Assembly: GCA_017302715.1 (NCBI GenBank)
Contig: JAFLCD010000001.1
Span: 1-64,000, forward strand
Length of the DNA: 64,000 nt
DNA from: Deltaproteobacteria bacterium
Lineage (GTDB): Bacteria > Bdellovibrionota > UBA2394
Direction of reading: 5' to 3'
How positions within the stretch are numbered: position 1 is the first letter of the stretch; the number at the start of each line of letters is the position of its first letter. The translations under genes were made by a program, and so were the position numbers. Under the pieces are notes generated by a model that worked only from the letters and a program-made list of their open reading frames with translations, made no database searches and was not told the origin of the DNA. Shown here one piece after another: positions 47,725-56,188 of the stretch.

Positions 47725-49233
47725 TTAAGCGCTGACCTGCTTAAGACTTGTTTCAAGTTTTGCGATGCTTTCTTTAAGAAGCGGATCGGTTCCTTGAACT
47801 TTGCTGATTCTTCGAATGGCATGCAAAACCGTCGTGTGATTTTTTCCGCCAAAAAGCGTTCCGATATCTGGCAAAGAAAGATGCGTATATTTTCGACAAA
47901 GATACATCGCCAATTGTCTCGGAATGGCGAGCTGTCTATTTTTTCTTTCTGAGCGAAGATCTTCGAGGCTTACTTGATATTGTCTCGCCACCAATTTCAT
48001 AATTTCTTCTGGATCGCGATGAAATTGATTCATTTCAACCGGTTCTTCTTTCAAAACTTTTTTTGCGAGCTCTAAATTTATTTCGGATCCAGTCAGAGAT
48101 GCAAAAGCGCTAAGCTTCAACATGGCTCCTTCGAGTTCGCGAATATTCGATCTATAAATTTTTGCTAAAAAGAAGGCGACGTCTTGAGAAATTTGAATTC
48201 CATCGAGCTCCGCTTTCTTGAAGATAATTGCGACGCGCGTTTCCATTTCTGGCGCTTGAATATCAACAATGAGACCCATCTCAAAGCGGCTTCGCAAGCG
48301 GTCTTCCAGGCCCTCAATTTCTTTTGGTGGACGATCTGACGAAAGTACAATTTGCTTATGATGTTCGTAGAGAGCGTTGAATGTGTGAAAAAATTCTTCC
48401 TGTGTTCTTTCTTTTCCAGAAATAAATTGAATGTCGTCGATGATAAGCACATCACAATTTTTTCTATATCGATCGCGAAACTCTTCCATTTTTTCGAAAC
48501 GAATACTTTCGATCATATGGTTCGTGAATTTTTCGAAAGTTGTATAATGCACTCGCGTAGTCGGAAATTTTTCTAGGATTTTCAATCCAATTGCATTTAA
48601 CAAATGTGTTTTTCCAAGTCCCACATCTCCGTAAATGAAAAGCGGATTGTAATGTCGCCCAGGAGCTTCAGCCACCAAGAAACTTGCAGCATGAGCAAAC
48701 TGATTACTGGTACCAACGACGAAAGTTTCAAATCCATATTTCGTATTGAGAACCGCATTTGCAGAAAGAGATCCTTTTAAGTTTTTAGAAGGAGGAATCA
48801 CTAAACTAGGCTTCGGACGAATTTCCTCTAGAGGAAGTGACGGCGCCTTTGCCTTTATTTCCATTAAAGAGGCCGGAATTGTAGGCTTTGTCTCAACCTC
48901 AAATTCTAGCTTAAACAAATGATGAGACGCTTCATCGAAACGCTCTTGAATCAAAACGGAATAGTGATCATAGACCCAGTCTCTATAAAAGCGGTCTGGG
49001 AAACCCAAAACCAATATATTATCCTTTGATTTCAATAACTTAATGGTAAGTATGAAAGACTGAAAATATTGGGGCCTAACGATTTTTTCAATGGACTGAA
49101 GGGTTTTATCCCAGGCGATTCGCATCTCATCTGAAATGCCATTATCAGGTTCACCACCCAGTTCTGATGCTGTTTCTCGACCTTCCAGTGGAATTGTCTC
49201 GACGCTTTCTTGATTTTCCAGAAACTCTGTCAT
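47725..49233 (-). CDS. dnaA: Chromosomal replication initiator DnaA
   Basis: 502 residues from the ATG at 49233, with AGGA 7 bases upstream; a longer in-frame start at 49335 adds an unrelated basic leader. Domain I is at about 35-110, a linker to about 160, then the AAA+ core with GDVGLGKTHLLNAIG, DVLIIDDIQFI and LRSRFEMGL. Domain IV ends with LSLPDIGTLFGGKNHTTVLH. The usual recognition helix reads GGRDHTT; here Lys-Asn replaces Arg-Asp (Asn near residue 465), at a position that contacts bases in E. coli DnaA. This may go with the unusual box sequence in the adjacent origin. Confidence 0.97.
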   Translation of the reverse strand: MTEFLENQESVETIPLEGRETASELGGEPDNGISDEMRIAWDKTLQSIEKIVRPQYFQSFILTIKLLKSKDNILVLGFPDRFYRDWVYDHYSVLIQERFDEASHHLFKLEFEVETKPTIPASLMEIKAKAPSLPLEEIRPKPSLVIPPSKNLKGSLSANAVLNTKYGFETFVVGTSNQFAHAASFLVAEAPGRHYNPLFIYGDVGLGKTHLLNAIGLKILEKFPTTRVHYTTFEKFTNHMIESIRFEKMEEFRDRYRKNCDVLIIDDIQFISGKERTQEEFFHTFNALYEHHKQIVLSSDRPPKEIEGLEDRLRSRFEMGLIVDIQAPEMETRVAIIFKKAELDGIQISQDVAFFLAKIYRSNIRELEGAMLKLSAFASLTGSEINLELAKKVLKEEPVEMNQFHRDPEEIMKLVARQYQVSLEDLRSERKNRQLAIPRQLAMYLCRKYTHLSLPDIGTLFGGKNHTTVLHAIRRISKVQGTDPLLKESIAKLETSLKQVSA

Positions 49234-49296
49234 ACAAATTCCTAAAAGCTTTTTCCGTAAATGAAATCGACAATATTTAAATCGAAGGTTTCGTTT

Positions 49297-49325
49297 TTGT
49301 ATTCGGATTCTTAGATGATTAGAAC
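49297..49325 (+). promoter_or_regulatory. Possible rpmH-rnpA promoter
   Basis: TTGTAT (49297-49302), a 17-base spacer, then TAGAAC (49320-49325), about 38 bases before the rpmH ATG. It overlaps the opposed candidate dnaA promoter, so the two might interfere with each other. Match quality is modest. Confidence 0.3.
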
Positions 49326-49335
49326 TGGCGGTCAA
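49308..49335 (-). promoter_or_regulatory. Possible dnaA promoter
   Basis: On the minus strand TTGACC (49335-49330), a 16-base spacer, then TAAGAA (49313-49308). This is about 75 bases before the dnaA ATG. No DnaA-box-like 9-mer is visible nearby, so autoregulation through boxes at this promoter is not evident. Confidence 0.4.
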
Positions 49336-49363
49336 AGCTTTTTTAGAGAAGCAGGAAAATTTT

Positions 49364-49513
49364 ATGAAACGTACCTATCAACCAAGTAAGATTCGACGAA
49401 GAAGAGCCCATGGATTTTTAACCCGCATGGCGAGCCCAGGTGGACGAAATGTGTTGCGCCGACGACGGGCTAAGGGTCGATATCAAATCGCAGTTGGAAC
49501 TTACGAAAAATAA
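49364..49513 (+). CDS. rpmH: Ribosomal protein L34
   Basis: 49 residues. The start [18 protein letters not shown], then [19 protein letters not shown] is the L34 sequence pattern; the C-terminus is slightly longer than the 44-46 residues of most L34 proteins. L34 is a small, very basic part of the large ribosomal subunit. GCAGGAAAA precedes the ATG. First gene of the rightward rpmH-rnpA-yidD-yidC run, divergent from dnaA as in most bacteria. Confidence 0.97.
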   Translation: MKRTYQPSKIRRRRAHGFLTRMASPGGRNVLRRRRAKGRYQIAVGTYEK

Positions 49514-49542
49514 GTTCATCGTTCTCTTTTTTGAGGACTCTC

Positions 49543-49896
49543 GTGAAATTTAAAAAAAAAGATCGCCTTCTAACTCAAAGTGACTTCACGAATGTCTTTG
49601 ATAGCGCTCATAAGCGCGCCGGAAGACGTGGAACAATTTTGCGATCTGAGCCTTACCTTATATATAGAGCGCCTCATTTGGACGAAGCGCGACTCGGATT
49701 AAGTATAGCGCGACGCGTCATAAAAAATGCTACGGATAGAAATAGAATCAAAAGATGCATTAAAGAATTTTTTCGAGCTCACAAAGAAGTAATCGAGGGC
49801 GATATCATCGTTCGCCTTTCTCATCGACCTAAAAATTTTACTTATGAAAGTCTAACTACACCTCTTCAGGTGTTATTGAACAATTCTCGTTCATGA
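49543..49896 (+). CDS. rnpA: Ribonuclease P protein component
   Basis: 117 residues from a GTG with GAGGAC about 6 bases upstream; a TTG four codons earlier is less likely. Seen: FKKKDRLLTQSDF at the start and NATDRNRIKRCIKEFFR, the RNR-containing RNA-binding motif. It assists RNase P RNA in maturing tRNA 5' ends. The stop overlaps the yidD start by 4 bases. Confidence 0.94.
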   Translation: MKFKKKDRLLTQSDFTNVFDSAHKRAGRRGTILRSEPYLIYRAPHLDEARLGLSIARRVIKNATDRNRIKRCIKEFFRAHKEVIEGDIIVRLSHRPKNFTYESLTTPLQVLLNNSRS

Positions 49897-50132
49897 AATT
49901 AGCCCTTATTTTTTTAATTAGATTCTATCAATTCGCCGTTTCTCCGATTCTTGTATTTTTGAGTTTCTTAGGATTGAGAATGGGCTGTCGCTACCCTATT
50001 TCTTGTTCCGAATTTGCGAGAGATGAAATTCAAAATTCAAAATCTTTGATGAAGTCTTTGTATAAAATATCAATTCGCCTAATGTCTTGTGGTCCATGGC
50101 AGCATTTTTTCCGCCCACCGAAAGGAATTTAA
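49893..50132 (+). CDS. yidD: Membrane protein insertion efficiency factor YidD
   Basis: 79 residues. One amphipathic or membrane helix (LALIFLIRFYQFAVSPIL), then CRYPISCSEFARDEI and RLMSCGPW, the three-Cys pattern of the YidD family. It is thought to help YidC-dependent insertion. The family's RYxPTCS segment here reads RYPISCS. ATGA overlap with rnpA, and yidC starts 1 base after the stop. Confidence 0.93.
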   Translation: MKLALIFLIRFYQFAVSPILVFLSFLGLRMGCRYPISCSEFARDEIQNSKSLMKSLYKISIRLMSCGPWQHFFRPPKGI

Positions 50133-50133
50133 A

Positions 50134-51741
50134 TTGGATACTCGAACAATAATCGCTTTTGCGTTGATGATTTTTATTTATATTTATTTTTTTCAACCCA
50201 AACCTGTTCAGCATATCGCCACAAACTCCATTCAGATTTCTAAAGAGATTCCGTCATCTAAATCAGCTGGCTCTGCACCCGCTCAAGCAGCTCAAAAATC
50301 TCCGGAGATGAATGCATTGGCAGCGAAGACTGTAGAATTAAAAAACGAAAAAGTTGTATTGGAATTAAGCGGGCTGGGAAGTGTAAAGAGCGCCGAGTTT
50401 TTAGATTTCAAAGTTTCAGCTAAAGATCATTCGCCGACCATTCAGTCGTTTGGAGAAAGGGGTTTTAATTCTGAAATTTTGAAAACCTCTTTAGGCATTC
50501 CGCAGTGGAGGCTGGTTAGTAGCTCAGAGAGTGAACTTCAATATCAGGCGACTATTGGAAAACTGAATGTCACTCGAAGGATTCAACTCGAACCAAATTC
50601 TTATATTCTTCATTTTACTGACGAGATTACAAACTCTGGCGCGGAGTCCGTTCGATCTGACTTGGGAATTACGCTGCATCACACCTCGAATTTAAAAAAT
50701 GCGCCTTCGGGGTTTTGGAAACTCTTTTTACCTCAAACGGATCTCAACGAATTTGTCTTTCTTCAAGATGGCTCTATTACAAGAAAGCCAATTGAGCATC
50801 TCGGTTCTGCATTTGAAAAGCATGAGTTGTTTTCTTGGGCCGGCTTTGGACATAAATATTTCTTCTATGGTTTGATCCCGGGAAATATTTCTTTCACAGA
50901 TATAAAGCTCGAAACGAATGCCGATCTTTTTTCAACTGGGAGTTTGGCTTTATCGGATAAGCAGATAGCACCCGGTGAAACTGCAAACTATTCTTATAAA
51001 TATTATCTTGGGCCAAAAGAAATGCCTGAGCTGAAGAAGGCCAGCCCAGATCTTCAAAAGGTTATTGATTATGGCGATTGGATCGGACCCATCGCGCGCT
51101 TTTTACTTTCGATTCTTCATTTGTTTTATTCGATTATCCCGAACTATGGAGTCGCGATTATTCTGCTGACCATTTTGGTGAAGGCGGTTCTCTATCCGCT
51201 GGCATATAAATCTGCAGTTTCGATGAGAAAGCTTCAGCTGGTTCAGCCGAAGATGAAAGAAATTCGTGAGAAATATAAAAATGACAAAGCCAGAATGAAT
51301 TCAGAAATGATGAGCCTGTATAAAACAGAAAAAGTGAACCCGATCGGCGGATGTTTGCCGTTGTTACTTCAGATGCCGGTGTTTTTTGCTCTCTATCGAG
51401 TCTTCTTTTCTTCAATTGAGCTTCGTCAGGCCCCATTTTTTGGATGGATTCAAGATTTATCGGTTCACGATCCTTTATTTGTGACCCCTATTTTGATGAC
51501 AGCATTGATGTGGTACCAAACAAAAATCACTCCAACGCCACCAGCAGCTGAAGATAATGAGACCGTAAGAGTACAAAAGGCCATGATGAAGTGGATGCCG
51601 ATCGTTTTCGGTCTCATCATGATCTTTTTGCCGGCTGGATTGACCCTGTATTTCTTAGTGAACGCCCTTTTGTCGGTGGTTCAACAGGTCTATCTCAACA
51701 AAAAGTTAGAAAAAGAATTTCCTATTTCAGCAAAAGCTTAA
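50134..51741 (+). CDS. yidC: Membrane protein insertase YidC
   Basis: 535 residues from a TTG at 50134; AAGGAA lies 6 bases upstream, partly in the yidD end. Longer starts would run through yidD. Gram-negative type: first membrane helix (IIAFALMIFIYIYFF), a large periplasmic beta domain (about 70-320), then five-helix core with SIIPNYGVAIILLTILVKAV and NPIGGCLPLLLQMPVFFALY. It inserts inner-membrane proteins alone or with SecYEG. No jag/khpB gene follows, unlike many genomes; mnmE comes next. Confidence 0.95.
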   Translation: MDTRTIIAFALMIFIYIYFFQPKPVQHIATNSIQISKEIPSSKSAGSAPAQAAQKSPEMNALAAKTVELKNEKVVLELSGLGSVKSAEFLDFKVSAKDHSPTIQSFGERGFNSEILKTSLGIPQWRLVSSSESELQYQATIGKLNVTRRIQLEPNSYILHFTDEITNSGAESVRSDLGITLHHTSNLKNAPSGFWKLFLPQTDLNEFVFLQDGSITRKPIEHLGSAFEKHELFSWAGFGHKYFFYGLIPGNISFTDIKLETNADLFSTGSLALSDKQIAPGETANYSYKYYLGPKEMPELKKASPDLQKVIDYGDWIGPIARFLLSILHLFYSIIPNYGVAIILLTILVKAVLYPLAYKSAVSMRKLQLVQPKMKEIREKYKNDKARMNSEMMSLYKTEKVNPIGGCLPLLLQMPVFFALYRVFFSSIELRQAPFFGWIQDLSVHDPLFVTPILMTALMWYQTKITPTPPAAEDNETVRVQKAMMKWMPIVFGLIMIFLPAGLTLYFLVNALLSVVQQVYLNKKLEKEFPISAKA

Positions 51742-51761
51742 GCGGGCTATGAAGTCCTGCT

Positions 51762-53087
51762 GTGAGTGACTTTGCTGAAACAATTTGTGCGCTTTCTACT
51801 CCCATGGGCCATTCGGCCCTTGGACTCATCCGTATTTCGGGGTCGAAGTCTTCAAAGATTTTAAAAGATTTGGCGGGAATATTGCCTGAGCCTCGGGTTT
51901 CAAGGCTTTGTATTCTTAAAAATCATCGATCAGAGGTCATTGATGAGGTGGTGGCCACCTTCTATCCCGGCCCGCACTCTTATACGGGAGAAGATATGGT
52001 TGAAATTTCTGCCCACGGCAATCCTTTGATATTGGACGAGATCATTGCCGAGATTGTTTCACGTGAAACACGAGGGGCCGAGGCGGGTGAATTTACGAGA
52101 CGAGCGCTCGCGAACGGTAAATTAAGTATAGATCAAGTAGAGTCACTTGATTGGGTTTTGAATTCAAGTACTCGAGAGGGTGTAAAGCTCGGCTTGCGGT
52201 CAAAAGTGGAGGGTCTTTCGGGGTCAGTAGAAGAAATTCGCGGACTGTTTTTAGATTTAAAAGTTCAAATAGAGGCGCAGCTGGATTTTTCGGAGGCCGA
52301 AGTCGGCGAACTAGATAAAGTGCAGATCATAAAAACAGCCGATGAGCTTCGATTTAAGATTGAGGCTTGGGCAAAAGCCTTCGATATTCATAAATACTTA
52401 TTAAACTCATGGACCGTGGCGCTTATTGGGCCCCCAAATTCTGGAAAATCATCTTTGTTTAACGCTTTAGTAGGCTCAGATCGGGCAATTGTTTTCGATC
52501 AGCCGGGGACAACCCGAGATTTTCTTCATCAGAGTATAAAAATTGATGGCCTGCCCGTCACTTTGATTGATACCGCGGGTATTCGCAACAACGCCGACCC
52601 CATTGAGGCTATTGGAATTCAAAAGACTTATGAGGCCATGAAGGGCGCGGACCTCATTTGCTGGGTGACGGACTCAGGTGAGGGGGCTCCACCTGAGCTT
52701 TTATCCAAGCATTCATCGAAGAAGTGGCTATTGATTAGATCGAAGTCCGATTTGGGTGGTCGAGCGCCCGAAGAATTTATTTCAATCTCTGTAAAAACAG
52801 GGGACGGAGTAAATGAATTTAGAAAACTTATGCTTCCAACTCAAAAGGAGGCCGATGCTTTGACTGAAGACTGGCTTCCCCTAACTTCTGGCCGTCAAAG
52901 AGACTTGGTTTTGTCGGCCGCGGACTGTCTTTTGTCTATGTCTGAGGATCTAAGGGCGGGCAAATATCTAGATCTTAGTTCTCAGTGGGTCGATAAAGCT
53001 CAAAGGCAGCTTTCGCAAATTATTGACTCCGTCCCCAATGAGGATGTGATCGGTGCCATTTTTTCGAGATTTTGCATAGGAAAATGA
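51762..53087 (+). CDS. mnmE: tRNA modification GTPase MnmE
   Basis: 441 residues from a GTG start. N-terminal formyl-THF-binding domain (ETICALSTPMGHSALGLIRISG), helical domain, inserted G domain (GPPNSGKSS, TTRDF, DTAG; the G4 motif is RSKSD and not NKxD), and the C-terminal CIGK with the catalytic Cys. With MnmG it makes the cmnm5 modification at U34 of certain tRNAs. A perfect parS site lies inside the reading frame at 52055-52070. The G4 deviation is worth noting but the other motifs are intact. Confidence 0.95.
   Translation: MSDFAETICALSTPMGHSALGLIRISGSKSSKILKDLAGILPEPRVSRLCILKNHRSEVIDEVVATFYPGPHSYTGEDMVEISAHGNPLILDEIIAEIVSRETRGAEAGEFTRRALANGKLSIDQVESLDWVLNSSTREGVKLGLRSKVEGLSGSVEEIRGLFLDLKVQIEAQLDFSEAEVGELDKVQIIKTADELRFKIEAWAKAFDIHKYLLNSWTVALIGPPNSGKSSLFNALVGSDRAIVFDQPGTTRDFLHQSIKIDGLPVTLIDTAGIRNNADPIEAIGIQKTYEAMKGADLICWVTDSGEGAPPELLSKHSSKKWLLIRSKSDLGGRAPEEFISISVKTGDGVNEFRKLMLPTQKEADALTEDWLPLTSGRQRDLVLSAADCLLSMSEDLRAGKYLDLSSQWVDKAQRQLSQIIDSVPNEDVIGAIFSRFCIGK
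52055..52070. other. parS: parS centromere site inside mnmE
   Basis: TGTTTCACGTGAAACA, a perfect match to the widely conserved chromosomal parS consensus and fully palindromic. It encodes part of MnmE (VSRET) and lies about 4.3 kb from the origin array. ParB would bind here. Confidence 0.93.
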
Positions 53088-53130
53088 AAATCCACTAAAA
53101 ATTTGCTCAGTCGGGGGGCGTTTTGGTAAA

Positions 53131-53146
53131 TGTTTCATGTGAAACA
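53131..53146. other. parS: parS-like site with one central mismatch
   Basis: TGTTTCATGTGAAACA in the mnmE-mnmG gap differs from the consensus by one central base. The flanks extend the dyad: 12-base arms (GTAAATGTTTCA and its complement) at 53126-53151 flank the central TG. It may be a weaker or accessory ParB site. Confidence 0.75.
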
Positions 53147-53161
53147 TTTACTCAGAGCCCA

Positions 53162-53177
53162 TGTTTCACGTGAAACA
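53162..53177. other. parS: parS centromere site before mnmG
   Basis: Perfect TGTTTCACGTGAAACA, 20 bases before the mnmG start codon and 31 bases from the start of the neighbouring variant site. Bound ParB here could also influence mnmG expression. Confidence 0.93.
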
Positions 53178-53197
53178 CTATCTTTTGGAGACTAATT

Positions 53198-55144
53198 TTG
53201 CCTGAATTTAGGGTCATCGTCGTTGGGGCCGGTCATGCCGGCATAGAAGCAGCTTTAGCTTCCGCCAGAATGGGGACGGAGACGCTTCTTTTAACGATGA
53301 ACGCCGATCAGATCGGGGCCATGTCTTGTAACCCGGCCATTGGGGGTTTGGGGAAAAGCCAACTTGCTCGAGAAGTGGATGCTTTGGGTGGAATGATGTG
53401 CCGAGTGGCCGACCAAACGGCCATGCAATATCGACTTTTAAATGAAAGCAAGGGCGCGGCTGTTCAGGCAACTCGAGTTCATGTCGATAGACACGAATAT
53501 CGCAAGCGAATGAAGGCGATATGCGAGCGCCAATCCCATCTTTCAGTCAAACAAGCTCAAGTTTCGAAGCTACTTTTTGAAAACTCCAGGCTGATTGGGG
53601 TCGAAACCAGCGTTGGTCAGAAATTTTTTGCCTCTCAGGTGGTCATTACGACTGGAACCTTTATGAACGGCAAAGCTCATATAGGAAAAATGAATTTTGC
53701 TTCGGGAAGAGCGGGTGAGCCCCCCTCAATTGGACTTTCAGATTTTCTTTCCACGATTGGTGTTCGAATTGGTCGCCTCAAAACCGGAACCGTTCCACGC
53801 GTGGATGCAAGAACCATAGATTTTTCAAAGGTTGAAGAGCAGCCTTCCCATACTCATTGCGGTCCGCTTTCCTTTTTTTCTAAAAATCTGCGCCCAGATC
53901 TTGAAAGTGCTCATATAACTTTTACAAATTCTCGCACTCACGAAATTATTAGAGCTTCTCTTCAAGAATCCCCGCTTTATTCGGGAATTATTTCAAGCCG
54001 CGGCCCCCGCTATTGTCCGTCTGTGGAAGATAAGATTGTTCGCTTCGCGGACAAGGATCGCCATCAAGTATTTTTGGAACGAGAAGGTCGCGACACTGAA
54101 GAAGTTTATGTCGGAGGTCTATCGACTAGCCTTCCTTATAATTGTCAGCTCGAATTTTTAAGATCAATTGCCGGCCTAGAAAATGTTGAAATCATTCGCC
54201 CAGGGTATGCAATCGAATACGATTATATAGACGCCACTCAACTCTTCCCTACTTTGGAACTTAAAAACTTGCCGGGACTCTACTTCGCGGGCCAAGTGAA
54301 CGGAACTTCGGGCTACGAAGAGGCGGCATCTCAAGGTTTATTGGCGGGAATCAATGCCTCACTCGCCGCTCAGGAAAAATCTCCTTATATATTGAAAAGA
54401 TCCGACGCATACATTGGCGTTCTAATCGACGATCTCGTCACGAAAGGTACTAAAGAGCCTTACCGAATGTTCACCTCGCGCGCGGAATGGCGACTTATTC
54501 TTCGTCAAGATAACGCCGACTTAAGATTAACGCCTTCCGCTCATGAGCTAGGACTTATCAGTGATGAAGATTTCGAAACTTTTGAGAGAAAAAATTTAAA
54601 GCGGCAGAACTTAAGAGATCAGCTTCATCAAATTCGTTTCACCCCCACTTCTGAATTCAATGAAAAACTGCGATCGATTGATCAGGCCGAATTAAAGACA
54701 GCGACTCGCGCCTCAGAACTTCTTCGTCGCCCAACTTTTTCAATCGACTCCCTTAAGCACTTCGTTTCTGAAATCGATTTTGAAAATTTAAAAAGCGATC
54801 TGTGTTTCATAGAAACAGAAATTAAATATGAGGGTTATATTGAGCAGGCAAAATCTCAGATTCGCCAAGTCGAGCGCTTAGAAAATATGCCGATTCCAAA
54901 AGATTTTGATTATTCGAATCTTCACGGACTTACAAAAGAAAATATCGAAAAGCTTTCGAGCATTCGACCGATGACGATTGGTCAGGCCGGAAGAATTTCG
55001 GGAATTACTCCTGCGACTCTTTCGATTCTCGCTATTCATTTAAATAGAAAGCGATCTGATAATCCGACTTGCTCTGCATCACAAGTCTTTGATTTAATAG
55101 AAGAAACGTCCGGGGGAAATGAAGCAGAGGAATTGAGAATATGA
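53198..55144 (+). CDS. mnmG: tRNA uridine-5-carboxymethylaminomethyl synthesis enzyme MnmG
   Basis: 648 residues from a TTG start with TTGGAG upstream. FAD-binding GAGHAGIEAALASARMG at the N-terminus, NPAIGGLGKSQLAREVDALGG, GTFMNGKAHIG, GRLKTGTVPR and the C-terminal SIRPMTIGQAGRISGITPA. FAD/NADH partner of MnmE. The stop overlaps the parA start by 4 bases. The rsmG gene, commonly found between mnmG and parA, is absent. Confidence 0.96.
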   Translation: MPEFRVIVVGAGHAGIEAALASARMGTETLLLTMNADQIGAMSCNPAIGGLGKSQLAREVDALGGMMCRVADQTAMQYRLLNESKGAAVQATRVHVDRHEYRKRMKAICERQSHLSVKQAQVSKLLFENSRLIGVETSVGQKFFASQVVITTGTFMNGKAHIGKMNFASGRAGEPPSIGLSDFLSTIGVRIGRLKTGTVPRVDARTIDFSKVEEQPSHTHCGPLSFFSKNLRPDLESAHITFTNSRTHEIIRASLQESPLYSGIISSRGPRYCPSVEDKIVRFADKDRHQVFLEREGRDTEEVYVGGLSTSLPYNCQLEFLRSIAGLENVEIIRPGYAIEYDYIDATQLFPTLELKNLPGLYFAGQVNGTSGYEEAASQGLLAGINASLAAQEKSPYILKRSDAYIGVLIDDLVTKGTKEPYRMFTSRAEWRLILRQDNADLRLTPSAHELGLISDEDFETFERKNLKRQNLRDQLHQIRFTPTSEFNEKLRSIDQAELKTATRASELLRRPTFSIDSLKHFVSEIDFENLKSDLCFIETEIKYEGYIEQAKSQIRQVERLENMPIPKDFDYSNLHGLTKENIEKLSSIRPMTIGQAGRISGITPATLSILAIHLNRKRSDNPTCSASQVFDLIEETSGGNEAEELRI

Positions 55145-56172
55145 GTGAACAAAATTCGGTTCTGCCGAAAATTGTTGCCGTAGCGAATCAAAAAGGTGGG
55201 GTCGGAAAGACAACTACAGCAGTTAATTTAGCTGCGGCGCTAGCGGTAGCGGGTAGAAAAACGCTTTTAATAGATTTGGATCCTCAGGGTAACGCGAGCA
55301 GCGGCCTTGGAATCGACAGACATTCGTCTTCTACTATTTACGACGTCCTTATTGGTCGAAAAGAGCTTAATGATAGCATCCAGAATACGGAGCTCTCGAC
55401 GCTTTGCGTCATTCCGGCGAACCAAAATCTAATCGGAGCCGAAGTCGAGCTTATCAACGCGATTTCTCGCGAGAAAAAATTGAAGTTAGCGCTGAAGAAA
55501 CTTCCAAAAGATTTTGAATTCGTTGTTTTTGATTGTCCGCCGAGTTTGGGATTGTTGACGATCAATGCTTTTACGGCGAGTCATTCGATTTTGATTCCAA
55601 CTCAATGTGAATATTATGCGCTTGAGGGGTTGGGCCAACTTTTAAGTACGTATCAAATCGTCAAAGAAGATTTAAATGAGAGTCTTGAGATCGAAGGCGT
55701 TTTATTAACGATGTTTGATCCAAGAAATAAACTTACTCATGAAGTCGTCAAAGAAATGAAGCAACACTTTCCTGACAAACTTTATGAAACAGTGATTCCG
55801 AGAAACGTGAAACTTTCTGAATCTCCAAGCTTCGGAAAGCCGGTCGCACTTTATGATCCTGAGTCTAAGGGCGCGCTTGCTTACAAACAACTTGCGCAAG
55901 AATTTTTGCGACGAAATGGTTTTAGCACCGAAGGATTTGAAAAAGTTTCTACGCAAACCGCAACAGAAGAAAATATTTCGGAAGTTAAAATAGATGTCGC
56001 GCCAGAACAAGTTATTGAAGAAAATAAAGTTGAAGTGCTGGATCAAGAAATTTCTGCGCCGAAAGTTTCTGAATCAGAAGCTTTGTCAGTAAGCGAAGAA
56101 ATTATTTCTCAAGAAGTTGAAGTGGCTGCCACAGAAATTCAATCAGAAATAAAGTCGGAAATCTCAGTTTAA
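55141..56172 (+). CDS. parA: Chromosome partition ATPase ParA (Soj) with acidic C-terminal extension
   Basis: 343 residues. Deviant Walker A NQKGGVGKTTTAVNLA, then IDLDPQGNASSGLG, FDCPPSLGLLTINA and PRNVKLSESPSFGKP, as in chromosomal ParA/Soj, which normally ends near residue 260. Here about 80 further residues rich in Glu, Val, Ile and Ser follow (from about residue 262) with no recognised domain. ParA binds DNA non-specifically with ATP and moves ParB-parS. ATGA overlap with mnmG; parB follows after 16 bases. Confidence 0.95.
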   Translation: MSEQNSVLPKIVAVANQKGGVGKTTTAVNLAAALAVAGRKTLLIDLDPQGNASSGLGIDRHSSSTIYDVLIGRKELNDSIQNTELSTLCVIPANQNLIGAEVELINAISREKKLKLALKKLPKDFEFVVFDCPPSLGLLTINAFTASHSILIPTQCEYYALEGLGQLLSTYQIVKEDLNESLEIEGVLLTMFDPRNKLTHEVVKEMKQHFPDKLYETVIPRNVKLSESPSFGKPVALYDPESKGALAYKQLAQEFLRRNGFSTEGFEKVSTQTATEENISEVKIDVAPEQVIEENKVEVLDQEISAPKVSESEALSVSEEIISQEVEVAATEIQSEIKSEISV

Positions 56173-56188
56173 TAGGGGAGAAAATTTT

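Noticed and set aside
51762-53087. MnmE loss of function because the G4 motif is RSKSD
   Set aside because: All other GTPase motifs and the C-terminal CIGK are intact, so a pseudogene call is not supported.
55141-55144. A missing or broken rsmG between mnmG and parA
   Set aside because: The two genes overlap by 4 bases with no room for remnants; rsmG is simply not here and may lie elsewhere.
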